NCBI GenBank assembly: GCA_916700875.1
Contig: CAKAKS010000062.1
Coordinates: 8,547,373 to 8,611,372, forward strand
From: Sebastes aleutianus
Taxonomy: Eukaryota; Chordata; Actinopteri; Perciformes; Sebastidae
Reading direction: 5' to 3'
DNA: 64,000 bases
Part shown: in pieces, positions 38,238-58,180 of the stretch
Numbering within the stretch: position 1 is the first letter of the stretch
Layout of the letters: every line of letters starts with the position of its first letter
Position numbers and translations under genes: made by a program
The notes under the pieces: model-generated
Databases searched by the model: none
Seen by the model: only the letters and a program-made list of their open reading frames with translations
Told to the model about the DNA's origin: nothing

Positions 38238-38681
38238 CCCCTCTGTGCAGTCTTAGCAAGCTATAGTACAGTTCAACGATTAGATCTTGCCTTACAGCTT
38301 TTGTTGACTGTATCAGTGAGTTTGCTTGTTTCTGGCGGACCTTTCATGGGCACGGAACGACTTCCGGTGTGTGATGTCAGTTCTCCGTGCATGCCGCTGA
38401 GAGGAGCCCATGGTGTAGCCTCTTTCAAAGTGTAAATCTCTATCATATTACTACATTTTTAAACTGTTAAACATGACGTGTGTTTTATATGCGGGTATGA
38501 ATGTAAAGCTGGATGTGTTGACTCGCTGTTTTTATTGCGGTTTATCAACTGTTAGCGGTTAAAGTCCCACTAGGTTAGCCGGGTGGCTAACAAAGCTAAC
38601 AACTGTAGAGTGACACGTTTCTGTTGTTTCTCTCTCCTTGACTCCTTCACAGCGAAGCTGTAGCACAACTGAACCGACACG

Positions 38682-45237
<6,556 letters not shown>

Positions 45238-45490
45238 GCAAAGCTCCTGATGGGACAAAGGAAAGACTGAACAGGAGGAGCCACGCTTTTGTTGCAGGAG
45301 TTAAAATGGAAAAAAAAAGACCCACTGTACAGTAGATATACAGCAATGAAAAATAGCCGCCGTTCTTATTTTGTATATTAAAATTAACAAAATGCATTGA
45401 AGAGACAGAGCAGATTTGAGTTGACCGTGGACAGGAAATGGTGGATTTTACCTTTTGATTATAAGAAGATGCATTGATTCAGAGAGGAAG

Positions 45491-45496
45491 AATAAA
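45491..45496 (+). terminator. Poly(A) signal of drg2
   Basis: AATAAA lies 254 nt after the drg2 stop codon, followed by TGTGTTTG-type GT-rich sequence. Confidence 0.6.
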
Positions 45497-45987
45497 GTCC
45501 ATAAAATGTTTAATCAATCCTTGTGTTTGTTTTATTCCTTTAAGTTTCCCCTTTATGTATTATTGGTATATTGTAACTGCATCTCACCTGAGTTATATTC
45601 AGTCACGTGCAAACACCTCATCTCTAATTCCTGGACCTTTTCCCATCCTTTAGATGGAGCTACAGAGCTCCAAACTGGTCAATATTTAATGAATAATTAT
45701 GAAATAAACAGTCATGAATACATTTTGTAAAATATATAAATTTAATATGTGAAGTAATTTAAGAAATTATTAAAACTTAAATCATTATTACGTAATGTTA
45801 TTTCATCATTCTTATTTTCATAATATAACTAGTTTTATAAGAGTTTTATTTCAGATTAGAAACTAACATATAACGCTATATTTAACATTTCAAATGTTTA
45901 AATCTGAAATATCTAATTTTTAAAGGAACTGTGAACACAACACCGACATAACTGACCTGCAGTGAGGGAGCAGCATTATTATTCATT

Positions 45988-47848
45988 ATGGAGAGATTTG
46001 ATGTCGTGTTTCTAGCCACATGGAGAATGTAAGTCCAATATTTACTCTTCTTTTAGTTCTGTTTTTGTCTCCAGTCGTTCCTGAGGGGAATATGTGACTC
46101 TTAATCTGATAAATGCTCCACTATGTTCACCAGCTAGCTAGCTAGGTGCTAACTGTCGGCAGGTTTTAATGCTAGGTGGCTAATGTTAGCCGGGCGGCTA
46201 ATGTAAATTAGCACCTGTCAAATACAGGTGGCTGTGGCAGGTACAAATTCAGGCCACCTGCCACGATGGCAAAAACCTTATATTAAGAAATATTATTGTT
46301 AAAAAGCAATTCCTAAATTAAAAATAGTCATGCATTAAGGTTACATGATCCATATTTCTACTCTCTGTTACCTCTGACTGTGTTTACTAGGGGTGGACGA
46401 AATGATTGAGTATTGCAATATCATGTTTTGTGATACTGTATCTATCAATTCTCAAAAACTCTGTATTGAATTCTAATCAATAGTTTACATGCACAGATGA
46501 ACTCAGTCAATACTTTTTATTTTTTTTTTATTTGCAAAGATATGCACCGTCTGTGATAAATGCAAATGTAGATCCTACAATTCTGATTGCATAAAAAAGT
46601 AAAAAATGTTTGCTCATGCATATGGCGGTATGTTTTTTATACTACAGTTTTCCTAAAATTAGATTTTTTAAAAATCGCGATATATATATCGCGATTTTTC
46701 AGGTCACTGAACATTTCTATTAGCCACACAATTGTTTTGTCTGCCACTTCTGAAGTCTATGTAGAACGCTTTAGAATTGTAAACACTAGGGCTGTGTATT
46801 GGCAAGAATCTGGCGATAACATACGTATCATGATACAGGGCTTACGATTAAAATATCGCGATATATTGCGGTACTGTAAGCAAGACGATATATTGCGATA
46901 TATTGCGGTACTGTAAGCAAGACAATATATTGTCTTGCTTACAGTACCGCAATATATCGCAATATTTTTAATCGTAACCCCTGTATCATGATATGTATGT
47001 TATCGCCAGATTCTTGCCAATACACAGTCCTAGTGTTTACAATTCTAAAGCGTTCTACATAGACTTCAGAAGTGGCAGACAAAACAATTGTGTGGCTAGT
47101 AGAAATGTTCAGTGACCTGCCACAGTGGCACATGAGGAAAAAACTTAATTTTAGACCCTGGGTGAGACCATAAATATGTCTATATATAGGTGAGACTATC
47201 TATTTCTGTGTGTGAGACTGAAGCAAAATAATAAAGTTGCAAAGTTATGAGTTGAAAGATACTAACAGCTACATTTTAAGGTCCGAAAGGCTGATGCAGT
47301 GTTGGAAATTAGCACCAGCCAACAGCCAAATGCTGGTAAAATATGCTTACAAAAACAAAACAAAAAAAACAATGGTAATCTATTGAGTGGAAGGTATATT
47401 CTGGTATCCACCAGCCACAGTGGCAGGTGGCCTTAAACTCAGAGCTCAGGTGAACACAGAGAAACTTTCCAACTTCAGCAGATGAATATGAAAACAGCCT
47501 TTAAGTACCAAACCCTGCTCATAATGATACACCATTCTGTACAGTGAAGGACAAACATCCAAGCAAAACATTTTTTTAAGTGGAGGGGGACTTAAATAAT
47601 GCTGCAAAACTCACAAATATGAATATGAATTTTATGGAAATATAACAGCACCATTAAATAAAAAAACATTACTTGTCCTCACTTTAAGACCATGTTGTTT
47701 TTGTGACAGGATTCCCTCAGATGAGCATCCTGCACACCTTTATCCATACTCAGCTGTAGAGCAGGTGAGGGTCAGCCACCTCCGACCCCTCCCCACCGCG
47801 TCCATCCCTGCTGCCCAGCTGTTTGTGTCCTGTCTCCAACGCTCCAAG
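45988..47848 (+). CDS. Candidate 5' end of an unrecognised gene (two exons)
   Basis: An ATG at 45988 opens a 41-nt coding exon (MERFDVVFLATWR) ending at a good donor, AGAAT|GTAAGT (46028/46029). A matching-phase acceptor TTTTGTGACAG at 47709 opens a 139-nt exon (47710-47848) reading MIPSDEHPAHLYPYSAVEQV then RVSHLRPLPTASIPAAQLFV and SCLQRSK to the donor AAG|GTAGGC. An alternative donor CAG|GTGAGG lies inside at 47764. The sequence just downstream of the first exon contains GTTAGC/GCTAGC motifs like those around the drg2 start. I do not recognise the protein, found no convincing third exon, and no gene is known to me between DRG2 and MYO15A in human. The transposon-filled intron fits either a real young gene or chance. 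Confidence 0.25.
46200..47161. mobile_element. Second hAT-type family copy with nested inverted-repeat insertion
   Basis: The outer parts (46200-46390 and 47030-47161) match the left and right halves of the intact element at 7665-8014, ending in the same CCCTG. Between them lies an inserted segment containing an inverted repeat: 46701-46852 is the reverse complement of about 46972-47118. Those arms include a flipped copy of the right half of the hAT family. The centre is rich in ATATATCGCGATAT-type motifs. Confidence 0.65.
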
Positions 47849-48608
47849 GTAGGCTGAACACAAAGTACGGACTCCCAGCCAATGCTCCCCATTCACTCGA
47901 ACACACACACAATGGCACCATTAAATATTCACAAGCACCTCTTCAGGGCTGGGAGAGGGGGACTGAGTGGGAGGTTTTACTAGAGAGAGAAAGAGAGGGG
48001 CTGTGAGGGGACACTGCTGGCCTTTAAAGATGCCTTAAAGATGTCTCGTCAGAGTGAATCGTGGATGGAGAGATTCTGCTTTGGAATAACCTGAAGAGAA
48101 GAGGAATGATGGAGGGATACTATTGTGGAGGACAAGAAGAAACAAAGGTACGGTCCAGTGGGTGTGTATTGTGGGGAGCAGGCATGACACTTGATGCTGC
48201 TTGGCTCCATATGGCATGGCTAAGTGTGTGTGTGTGGTGCCCGTGCACATAAGCAAGGACTGTGTGTTTAATTAGAGTGCTTTTATAAGCCTTGTTTCCA
48301 TGTAGTCTGGTGCCATCAGTGTGTTGTTTAAAGCTGTAAGATGGATTTCTCATAGTGAGTTTAGTCTAAATGAGAAAAGTAGTTTGCAGACTTGCCTCTC
48401 ACCACTTAGCTTCTTTTAAACAGATTATTTGTAACCTGGGAGTTTTCCCAAGTGTAATCAATAGAAACCCAACCAAATGTTTTGTTTTTTTTGCAGTGAT
48501 TATTTGATTAATTGATAAGTTTATCAACAGATAATCCACTCAAATATGAAGATTTCCTACTTTTCTCTGTTTTATCATAGAAAACTGAATATATTTTGGT
48601 ATTGGAAT

Positions 48609-48891
48609 AGGGCTGCCCCCTCTTCGTTGATTAGTCGACTAATCTAAGATTTCTTTAGTCGATTAGTTATTTTTTTATGCTTCTTTCATGCTGAATAACT
48701 TATTTCCAAGAAACTTATGAGCACATCTTTGGTAAACACAAGATTTAAAGGGGTGCTTTTTGTGATTCTATGTGGAGGAACTCAGTTTCACAGATCCGGT
48801 GATTTAATTAACTAATCGATTAGTCGCCAAAATCGTATTCGTTTTAGTCGACTAAGAATTTCTATGGTCGAGGACAGCCCCTATTTAGGAC
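48609..48891. mobile_element. hAT-like MITE with TAGTCGACTAA-type ends
   Basis: It begins AGGGCTGCCCC and closes with GGACAGCCCCT. Internally GATTAGTCGACTAATCTAAG pairs with TTAGTCGACTAAGAAT. This is the layout of a widespread fish hAT MITE. A clean 8-bp duplication was not found. Confidence 0.6.
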
Positions 48892-51800
48892 TATTACGAA
48901 AGAAAAAAATTATGTTACCTTGGTCTCTGGGAAAATGGGATGGACATTTATTTATTTATATATTTTTTTACCAACCAAACAAATGAATCAAGAAGATAAT
49001 TTGCAGATTAATTCATAATGAAAATAATCAATTTGGTAACATTAGAGACCGAGCTGATATGAGCTACACTAGCAGCAGTGCTTCGATGAATCTTTGCACG
49101 GTGTCTTACTTTATTATAACAATAATTGTGTGATGTTAATGTCTTATACATGTTGTACAAAAAGCTGCTAAATTCCAGGAGGAAAGTCACCGATACTAAT
49201 AGGTGTATTTCCTTGAATACAAGGCACCAAAAACACTTAGTTTGCAACCATGACTGTCATTCATTTATGTATTTTTCTAATTGAGTCAATATCATGTGTG
49301 TTTTCCTCGTTGTTGTAGCATAGTGACTGTTGAATGGTATTAAATGAGCCAGTATAAAGACTTGATGGATGATAAATTGAGGTCATATGACTTTAAAAGT
49401 CAGAAATGCCTCCATGACTCTTAACTGCAGCACAACACAGTTAATTGACTGAAACCTCAGAGCTCCTTTGTTCTTGTTTTAACAACAATAATTACATGTC
49501 AGATGTCATACTGTGGTACAAATTGTACTAATAAGCATCAGTTCCTCCTGGAAAACATACAGTTTTTTTGCTCTAGTACAGCCAGTAGGTTGATTTTTAA
49601 CAAGGGGGATGGTTTGTTTTATTCACCCATGACTAGCGTTCACCACAACTAGACTAACTCACTTCTATTCTCTGAGCCTCCCCTGAAACTGTTTTGAGTC
49701 CCCCTGGGGAGACCCACATCCCACTTTGAAAATCTCTGGTTTAGAGAATTTTATAGATCCAAGACGAAAGGCGGGACTCAGAGAAAAAGTCGCAGTTACA
49801 AATCTGTCTGCTTCTTCAGCACCACGGACAGCGCCATGGATTTATTAATACACAGCACAGTTAGGCTACTGATATTTCAGAGCTGTGGTCGGGAAGGGGC
49901 CGTAGATTCTAACTGGCAAAAACCTTAGTCAGATAAAAGATCAATGAGTCAGGCAGACTAGACTAACATATTCAACTAAACAACCTCTCCTGCCCGGGCA
50001 CTGTGGTGGCAGGTTAACAAGGGGCATGCATTTTGGTCATTTTTGCTAACAAGGGGGCATGGCATCCCCCGCCCTTATTAGATAAACATACCGTAGAGAG
50101 CAGAGATGAAATGAGGTACATGGTCAGCATCTTAAACCCATAGGCCACCAAGAAGCCCTATTTTGATAGTTTTTAATTGGTTCACATCATGCATCACTAT
50201 TTTTGTAGATGTAAATAGAGTTTAGAAATGACAATTACTGTTGATTTCAGGAAACCAGAATAATGGTTTTAAAACTAGATTTTGACAATAGTATATAAAC
50301 GGTCACAATCTGCCATTGTGTGTCTTTTGTGCTTTCATAGAATGCACCAATATATATAGTATATTTACACATTTAACTTATTTAATATTAAATATATATA
50401 CATATTTTCAGCAGCAATCCCAAAGCCAGCAAACAAATCTCTGATCATCTGCTGTATACTGTTTTTGGTCTCACTAGAAAACTACCCTGGAAAACTGCTA
50501 TGCAGGACCAGGAGATTTCCTGTTAGATTCCAGTATTATATATGATCATTAGAACCTTTTTTCTTTAATTAATATATATAATTCCACATGTTCTGGCTGA
50601 TTTGATAGAAAAGATACAAGCCATAGACAAAACTCACCAGCATTTGAGACATGGATCAGGACCCAGATTACTTTGTCTCTACTGTCCTCTACTGCTTCAG
50701 CCTGCTCATTACATGAAGTTGCTTACCTGAGCTGGGAGTCCAATCAGGTTATCACAGTGTGTGTTCGATCAGAAACTAAAGATCAGAGTGAAACCTTTGA
50801 CTTACCTTCAACTGATTATAGGATCTGGGTTGAATATTAATTTCAAGATACAATTCAACTCAAATTGGCCAATAATGAAATGAGTGAAGAGTTAAATTGT
50901 TTTGACAATGAAACACATAAGGTGGCCAAATTAAACATCCACCAAACAAGTTCAAAATTGATATTATGACACTGTAAAAAGATGTGGAAACAATTTTTTT
51001 AATGACATTTAAATTGTGACTTTACAATACAGGAGTTCTCTCCACTTTTATTTTGGTGCAATGTGGAGGGAGGTTCTCAGCAGGGATTGGTGAAGATTTT
51101 GTTGCTGTTTTGCTTTGTTGTTGTAGTTGTTGTTATTACTGGTTTGCTGGGTTGGGTTTGTAAAAATCATGTTTCATAAGACAAAGAGCAGATTTAAGCG
51201 TACGTAAATGCGGAACCTTCCTTTACTCAGCTTATTTACAAGAGTTGAGTTTTACTCCTTTTATTCTCTCCACACCAAACAAAGAGTGCATTCAGTATTA
51301 CAAATGTCCTGTATGAAGCTTACAGGGTATTCTATAAGTAAACAGGGAGTTTATGAACAAATGGATAACGAGTCTTGTTTTTGCTTGTGTGGACTGAGCA
51401 TATGTACATAGGTAAAGGCTAACAGACTGTAGTGTACTACATTTGCCTTTATGTTAAGCTAATCTCTTTTAAGGCCCTCAACAAATGATCAGGTTGTTTT
51501 CTGTACATCTTGTGCACTGATGTTTGTCTAGGGGATGAATTAGCCCTTTGATGTACATAAAGAAGCATGACTATACAGAGAAACACTAATCCAACTCATT
51601 TATAGATTCCCACGCAAACACAACCTAATATGTTGTCCTTTTAAAGAGACAGGTTGCATCATTAGAAAGTAAACCACCATGAAAAGACTCAAACATATTG
51701 AAAGAACATTCAGGGGTTTTACATAGACCATGATTCCTTGCTACAAGTCATGTCCATTGGACATTCAGGTTTTAGCTGCACACAATCACAGAGGACGATG

Positions 51801-53980
51801 TTTTTATCATGAAAAATGTAATACTTTCTAATAGCCAGCAGGGGGCGACTCCTCTGGTTTAAAAAAGAAGACTGATTATATAGAAGTCTATGAGAAAATG
51901 ATCCTACTTCTCACTTGATTTATTACCTCAGTAAACATTGTAAACATGAGTTTATGGTCTCAATCTCTAGTTTCAAGTCTTCTTCAATACAGCATGATGT
52001 TCATTTAGTAAATTATGGTCCCATTTAGAGTCAAATAGACCACAAAGCAGGCGATGCTTTAGGGCGGGGCTACCTTGTGATTGACAGGTCGCTACCACGG
52101 CGTTGTCCGGTCTGGGAGTTGTCTGTATTTTCGTCTGACAACTTTAACCCTTTCACAGTGTGTTTTCAGTTCATGAAAGTTAATTGTAACATATTGGTCG
52201 CCTAAACATGATTCAGCGTTCGGTTGTACTTAGCTCCACCCTCTCGTGTCACTTCTGGTTGCAAATAACCAAGATTGCAACGACCAAAAACCAAGATGGC
52301 GACGGCCAGAACACAGTATAGAAGCAAAGAGACGAAACTTTGGTGCTTTTTTGATATTAGCCGCTAGATAGTGTTGCGGTAACTCATTGTGGACTGAATA
52401 CGCCAATTAGTCCATAGCCATGAATGTATAAAGAAACGTCTGTAAATCAGAGGATATTTTTTTTTATCTCCTAAATGATGTAAAATTCACTAATAGCCGA
52501 ATCCAGAGTTATCTTCCTAGTCATCAGACCCACGGGACTGCACCGCCCTGCATGCTCATATGACATATCCGGTTCTGCCAGCTTCCTGCTAGCTGTATGC
52601 GGCTGTAATAATGGATATATTGGCTGTAATTCATCACTTTTATTATCTTATAATACACCCATGGGCTGTATGCTGTCAGCCTGTACTGTGGTGGATGTAT
52701 TAACGTCTCTGTTCCCAAACAATCGGCTATTGGCCAGTAGCTAGTAGTGCTAGTAGCAGGACATAAACAGAATTTAATGTAGTTGTAGGCTATTTACTAA
52801 CACGCAGGGCAAAAGCACAGGACACAACCTCTTATATATCCTCTTATACATCCATGGTCTCTGTGGTCTATTGTTCATTGATTTTGGGGGTCCTTGACAT
52901 GAAAAAGTTTGAGATTGCTCTAAAAATCTGTGTGCTGGATTTTTCTAACTTCCATTTATGACCATCGCTCACTTTATACTCCTCTGAGAAGCGAAAAAGG
53001 TTTAATGAATAAGTAAGTAAATATAGTAGTTAAAATAATATGCATATTTATAATATTTGTATTGTTCAACACAGGCCATTTTGGTAGAGTAGAAAAATTA
53101 TGACAATAGAATAGAAATGATTTTGTTTTACTTTTGTACGACACTTTGTAGGCGGATGATTAACCGGCATCCGGTAGACCTTTTTTTGCCAAAAATAGCG
53201 GAGGCGTAGCTTTGCTGCTGGGCGCTGACGTTGCAATGGAACAAACAATTGCCTTTCACTTCTTAGCAATATGCGTTCCTTTTAGGCCAAAATGCCTTCA
53301 AAAGGGGAGTCCACAAACCAATGGGTGACGTCACGGTGACTACGTCCACTTCTTATATACAGTCTATGTTTCGTACCCTGTAAACATGTAGTGTATGGAA
53401 GACAGTATTTAGTTCCGGGGTGACATTTAACAAAGATCTATCCACATGCTGTGAGTGTGCCTGAGATGCCTTTTGTGGTGTGTGTGTATGTGAGGAGGTC
53501 TGATAAGGCTTCCCAACACACACACAAACACACACATTTCCACAATCTATTGTGACTAGAGGGGTTTACATAACAAATCACTCTTGGGCTCTGACGTCGA
53601 GACGCCAGTGTGGGAGGATGATAGTGTCATATGTGTGTGTTTGTGTGTGTGTAATCCTGCCATTAACGCACAATGGACCTGCACAATTGTTTACTTAGGC
53701 ACTTGCGCAGAAGGGGAAAAGGGTAGGAGTGCAGCATGTTTACTAAGAAACCTAATCGCTGCACTACTGATGCATGGATTGATGTAAAGAGTAGTCTTCT
53801 AGCTGCACCAACTCCATTCTTTACTCATTATTGTACATTATGTACTGTAGATGTACAGGTAATCACTGAAGCCTCGCTGAAGCCACAGAGGGTATGATTA
53901 CCATTGAGGGCCCATTGTGTGTTCAGATGGGCTCTGTAATTTAAGGAAAGGTTTGTGTATGTGTGTGTGTGTGTTTTTGT
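48892..53980. other. Repeat-rich intergenic region upstream of myo15a
   Basis: No supported gene on either strand. Short dispersed repeat motifs seen: GCCAGCAGGGGGCGACTCC near 51835, CCAAGATGGCGACGG near 52290, and CTTCTTATATACAGTCTATG at 53351-53370; the last recurs in similar form at 35479-35498. (GT)n runs occur near 53630 and 53960. Confidence 0.5.
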
Positions 53981-53989
53981 GCAGAGGGC

Positions 53990-54150
53990 TATAAAACATC
54001 AACATAGGGTCCAGAAGAGGAGCAGGGGACATTGCAGCCAGAAGCCAGTAGGTTAGATTTTTACTCCAGACAGCGAGTGGATTCATCAGACGTTTTGGTG
54101 GATATAAGAGCTCAAAATATCAACATCTGCCACTCAAAAAAACAGATAAG
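53990..54150 (+). promoter_or_regulatory. Candidate TATA promoter and noncoding first exon (myo15a?)
   Basis: GGCTATAAAACATC provides a TATA box at 53990-53996. About 155 nt later a strong donor, AGATAAG|GTAAGC, ends a possible noncoding exon at 54150 which could splice to the myo15a acceptor at 60674. A second TATA-like CCTATAAAGAGG lies at 60122. The link to myo15a is inferred from position only. Confidence 0.25.
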
Positions 54151-55386
54151 GTAAGCTGCACCAAACCCAAACGCTGCCTGTAATTATAGAAATAATGTAT
54201 ATAGCCACGAGAGGATGTGGCAGTTCAAATTTTGCATTTTTAGAATTTGTCTCTGTGTGTTTGATGTGCTTGTTGTAGCTCAGGTGGGTTTATACCAGCG
54301 ATGTTCAAGCAGCCCAGTGGCACCTCTTAGTCCTAGCATTTTACCTAAAGATTTGGGTCAACCTCACACTAATTGCAACAAAAACATTTTTTATATTTTG
54401 TATTCTCAATATGTTCTGAATTTGAGAAAAATAGTCCTAATGAATTGTATGAAGGGAAAGTTTTGAAAATTGCCTAAATATGGTCCTACCAAAAGCGCCT
54501 TTTTAGCCATATTTTGGTGACAGTACAACCCTACATTGTTGTGCATGCTAGATTTGACCATGCTGTATTTATTCCTTGAAAAAAAAATACATACAGTCCA
54601 TCAGTGTTGATGAGAATTTATTATGATCACACCATTGGTCTTGTCCTAATATATTCTACCGAGATCTGGTCCCAGTTTGAATTTTGAATTTCCCGGATTT
54701 CAGGATTTTGCATTCAGATTATTAATTTTGTATATCAATGAGGATACCTTTAGGGGTGCGATACAACTAAAATAGCTTTTGTTGCATTTTGTGAGGTCAA
54801 GTTACATTATTCCTGGACTATCCGGGGAAATAGAAAGAGGGAGAACTGTTGTTGTCAGATGTTAAAATTATGTTATCACTTATTTTTACAAAGTGGCAAA
54901 GTATACAAAGAAGAATACTGATTACTTTATTTGCAAATACTGCATACATAATTCACTGTATTATTTTCTTCCAACTTACATGATAAATGTTGAAATTCAT
55001 TAACAGATTAAATCCTTCTTTGGATGAATCTGCATGAAGTTAATTAATGTCTGTCAAATGGCTCCATGCTGAAACATGGAAGAGTTATGCTTTTGGTGCT
55101 GTGTTTTGACAACAAAAATGTATCAATTGGCCTTGAAAATGAAAGACTAAAATTGTTTATACTTTTTTCAAACTTTAAAAAGCTCATAAAGACTACACAG
55201 CTGGCTACCCAACTACACAGGACAGTTGTGTTGATGAAACTCAGAGGAATGATAAGTCTTCTTGCTGCTGTTGACAAAGACTTGACATCAAAAGTTCTTT
55301 ATTTAAAAGAGATACTACAGTGATTTAGTATTGCACTTCTATAAATTTGGGGGACTCGCAAGAGACATTAAAAAAGAATGATCAAA

Positions 55387-55898
55387 ATCAAAGCCGTTGA
55401 AGTGTTGCTCAAGCGCTCGTTGACGTAGTTATGTTGTCAAATAGCACTGAGAACTGGCTAACGGCAAGAATATGTTTTTCTTCCATTTTTTTTAGAGGGA
55501 ACGGAAGAGGAATTGTGGGGAGAGAGAGAGAGAACCGGAAATGATGAAACAAAAACATATGATTGGTTGATGCTTCATTGAGTCATTGGAGCGCTGAAAA
55601 AAGTTGAGGTCAGCTCAACTTTGATTTGTAGTGCGTCATGTTGGCTGTCAGTTTGTAGCTTCATGTTACTGGCTTCCATTGAAAATGACTTGTAGCCTGT
55701 TACTGTGTCATACAAGTTATTTTCAATGGAAACCGGTAACATGAAGCTACAAACTGACACCCAGCACTTTTTTCAGCTTTCCAATGATGCGGTCAGGTGA
55801 CAACCAATCAAGCAAAGAAATTACGTTCGCCAGTTCCCTGTGCTATTTAACAAAATAACTATGTCATCAATCACTTGAGCCAACACTTCAACGACGAC
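55387..55898. mobile_element. Palindromic fold-back element
   Basis: Outer arms 55387-55446 and 55834-55898 are imperfect inverted copies (GTTGAAGTGTTG...CTCAAG against CTTGAGCCAACACTTCAAC). Inner arms of about 50 bp meet at 55646-55759 (TGTCAGTTTGTAGCTTCATG against its complement). The whole element folds on itself; no transposase frame. Confidence 0.8.
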
Positions 55899-57782
55899 TC
55901 TGCGACAACGTAGCTGGCCACGGTTGGCCGTTTTGTTGCTTTTGTCACTCATAGTGTGAACACAGCACAAGACTTTTAATCCCTAGTGTAAGCCTAGCTC
56001 CAGAAATGCTGGATCCTACATTTCCCATAATGCAACTCCATAGCATCTTTCTCTGGTCTCAAGCCCACAGTTGTGTTTTTTTAAAACCTTGAAAAGCTCC
56101 CTCCAGACCCACAGAAGACATTATACATCTGTTTTTTACAGGCTGTGTAGTACGCCTTGTGTTGAGTAAAGTGAACTTCATGCATAAAGTCAGTGGAGTA
56201 GCCCTTTAACACTTTAGTTGCCAAGCGCCCCTGTCCTGGAAAATGTTATTTGGTGAGCTGTCACATCATCTTATTAGTAATATATCTTGTTACTGTGGGA
56301 TTCCTGCATCACAGCATCAGCTAAATGCCTAAAATTGCCCCCTTCTTACAAGTAGTTTGTGACTGTATTGATCTAGAAATCGAAGGATCTGCCAATGTAA
56401 AGTTTCAAAGCCGAAAAATTTTGAAGATTGATTTTTGTATTTGCGTGTGATACTGCCACTAAGCACCGATATTTCAATTCACTTTTTAAAATACATTAAG
56501 GTCAAAGAGAGCATCTCATTTTCAGGTCTATTAATAGCAGTCTATCCAGCCAAGTGTTGGTGTTTGATCCTCTGTGGCAGCCGCTGGCATCTCGCCATTG
56601 TTAAGTCACTGGGTAATCTGGCAGCGAAGGTTAAGACCTGAATGGGGCTTAAAGGCTTACAGGAAACCTGAGTCCAGCCTCCTCATCCTCCTGCCTCACC
56701 TTCGCTGTCTGAAAAGACGCTCTCTGTCACTTCGTCTGTCATTTTCCATTTGTGTACTATTACACTTATTGTACTTTTTGTGTGAATGAACAGTAGTATG
56801 TATCTTTTCGGACACACCGAGCAGTAATTTACGTCGTCATTTCCTGAGCGCCTCCTTGCCGGTTGGAGACGTGTAACCATGGTAACCAACCTCGTGACCA
56901 AAACGATAGTTTTTGAGAATCAAAGTCGGAATTAATATAAAATATATATTACACCTAGCAAAGTGAAATCTTATACGTTAAATTGAAGCGTTATTGATGT
57001 TACAGAGCTGTCAACGTCCGTTTTTGAACGTTTTCGTCACTACCGCATTGCATTGTGGGATATTTATGCCGCCGTAGTGTCCAACGTTGCATACTGTAAT
57101 ATTTCACCTATCATTGGTTTCATACTAAGGTTTCAGACATACTTAAAAATCTCACATACTGTTTTAGCGTACTAAATAATAGCATGTTAGTACGGAATTT
57201 CGGACGCAACCTTTGTGTTTAGTATCAATTAGCAAATGTTAAGACGCTAACACGCTAAAATTAAGATGGTAAACATCATTATACCTGCTAAACATCAGCA
57301 TTGTCTCTGTGAGCATGTAGAGTCTTATTCTTGTTCAGGGTTAGCTGGCTCGGACCATTTTCGTTAAGCGATTTATTATGAGGATGTAATATTATGTGTG
57401 TGTTTGTGTCACTAAACTGCGTTGTTAAGTAGATGAAAAATATATGACATGCATTTGGCTCAAGCCCCCAGTGTGTGTGTAAGATGTATCATGTGCGGTG
57501 CGTGTGTGCAGATGTATTGCATTTGCAGCATGTGGGTGTGTACGTGGCATGCTTTCAATCCCCCAATTAATGTGCGTGTGTGTGTGTAGCTGTCAATCTC
57601 TAGTCTCTCAAGATGATTCAGTGATAACATTCAATCTCCATTATGAGACCTACCTGCCTGAGTGTGTGCCCATAGTCATTAAATGAGCCTGTTGGCTGCG
57701 CTCTGCTCAGGTGATCTCCTTTATTAGTCTTGTGTCGCTGAGTGCGTCTGCTGAAAGCGTGTTGTCAGTGATTGGCATGTAG

Positions 57783-58180
57783 ATGAAGAGACTCTCCCCT
57801 TCATCTCTCACTCTCTCACTCACACTCTATTGTCCCTCTATATCACTCTCTGTCATCCCTCCATCTGCTGTTTCTCACTATAACCATCTTTCTCATTTTT
57901 TTTCTTCTCTAGTCCTGTCGTTCCCCCTCTTCACTTTTAATTTCTTCTTTCACATCCTTTTTTTATCAATTCCTCTCATTGAGTCCCGTTCTGTCTTTCT
58001 CCCTCTTTTCATTCCCACTCTTTCTTCTGCTTCGCATCTTTTCAGCATTTATGTAATCTGCAGTTCATTCATCATCAGCCTCACTCTTTGCCTCTGTCTC
58101 CCTTTCCCTCCTTACCTTCCCTCACCTCCTCCATCTCTGTCATCCGCGCTCTATTCATTACCAGTTCAACTCAGTCAACA
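57783..58180. repeat. Pyrimidine-rich tract
   Basis: About 400 bp of strongly TC-biased plus strand (CTCTCACTCTCTCACTCACA-type sequence). It leaves a 147-codon frame that is low-complexity Ser/Leu/Pro-rich and not a gene. Confidence 0.8.

Noticed and set aside
46587..47133. Two mirrored frames resembling a conserved protein pair
   Set aside because: They are the two arms of a transposon inverted repeat, not genes.
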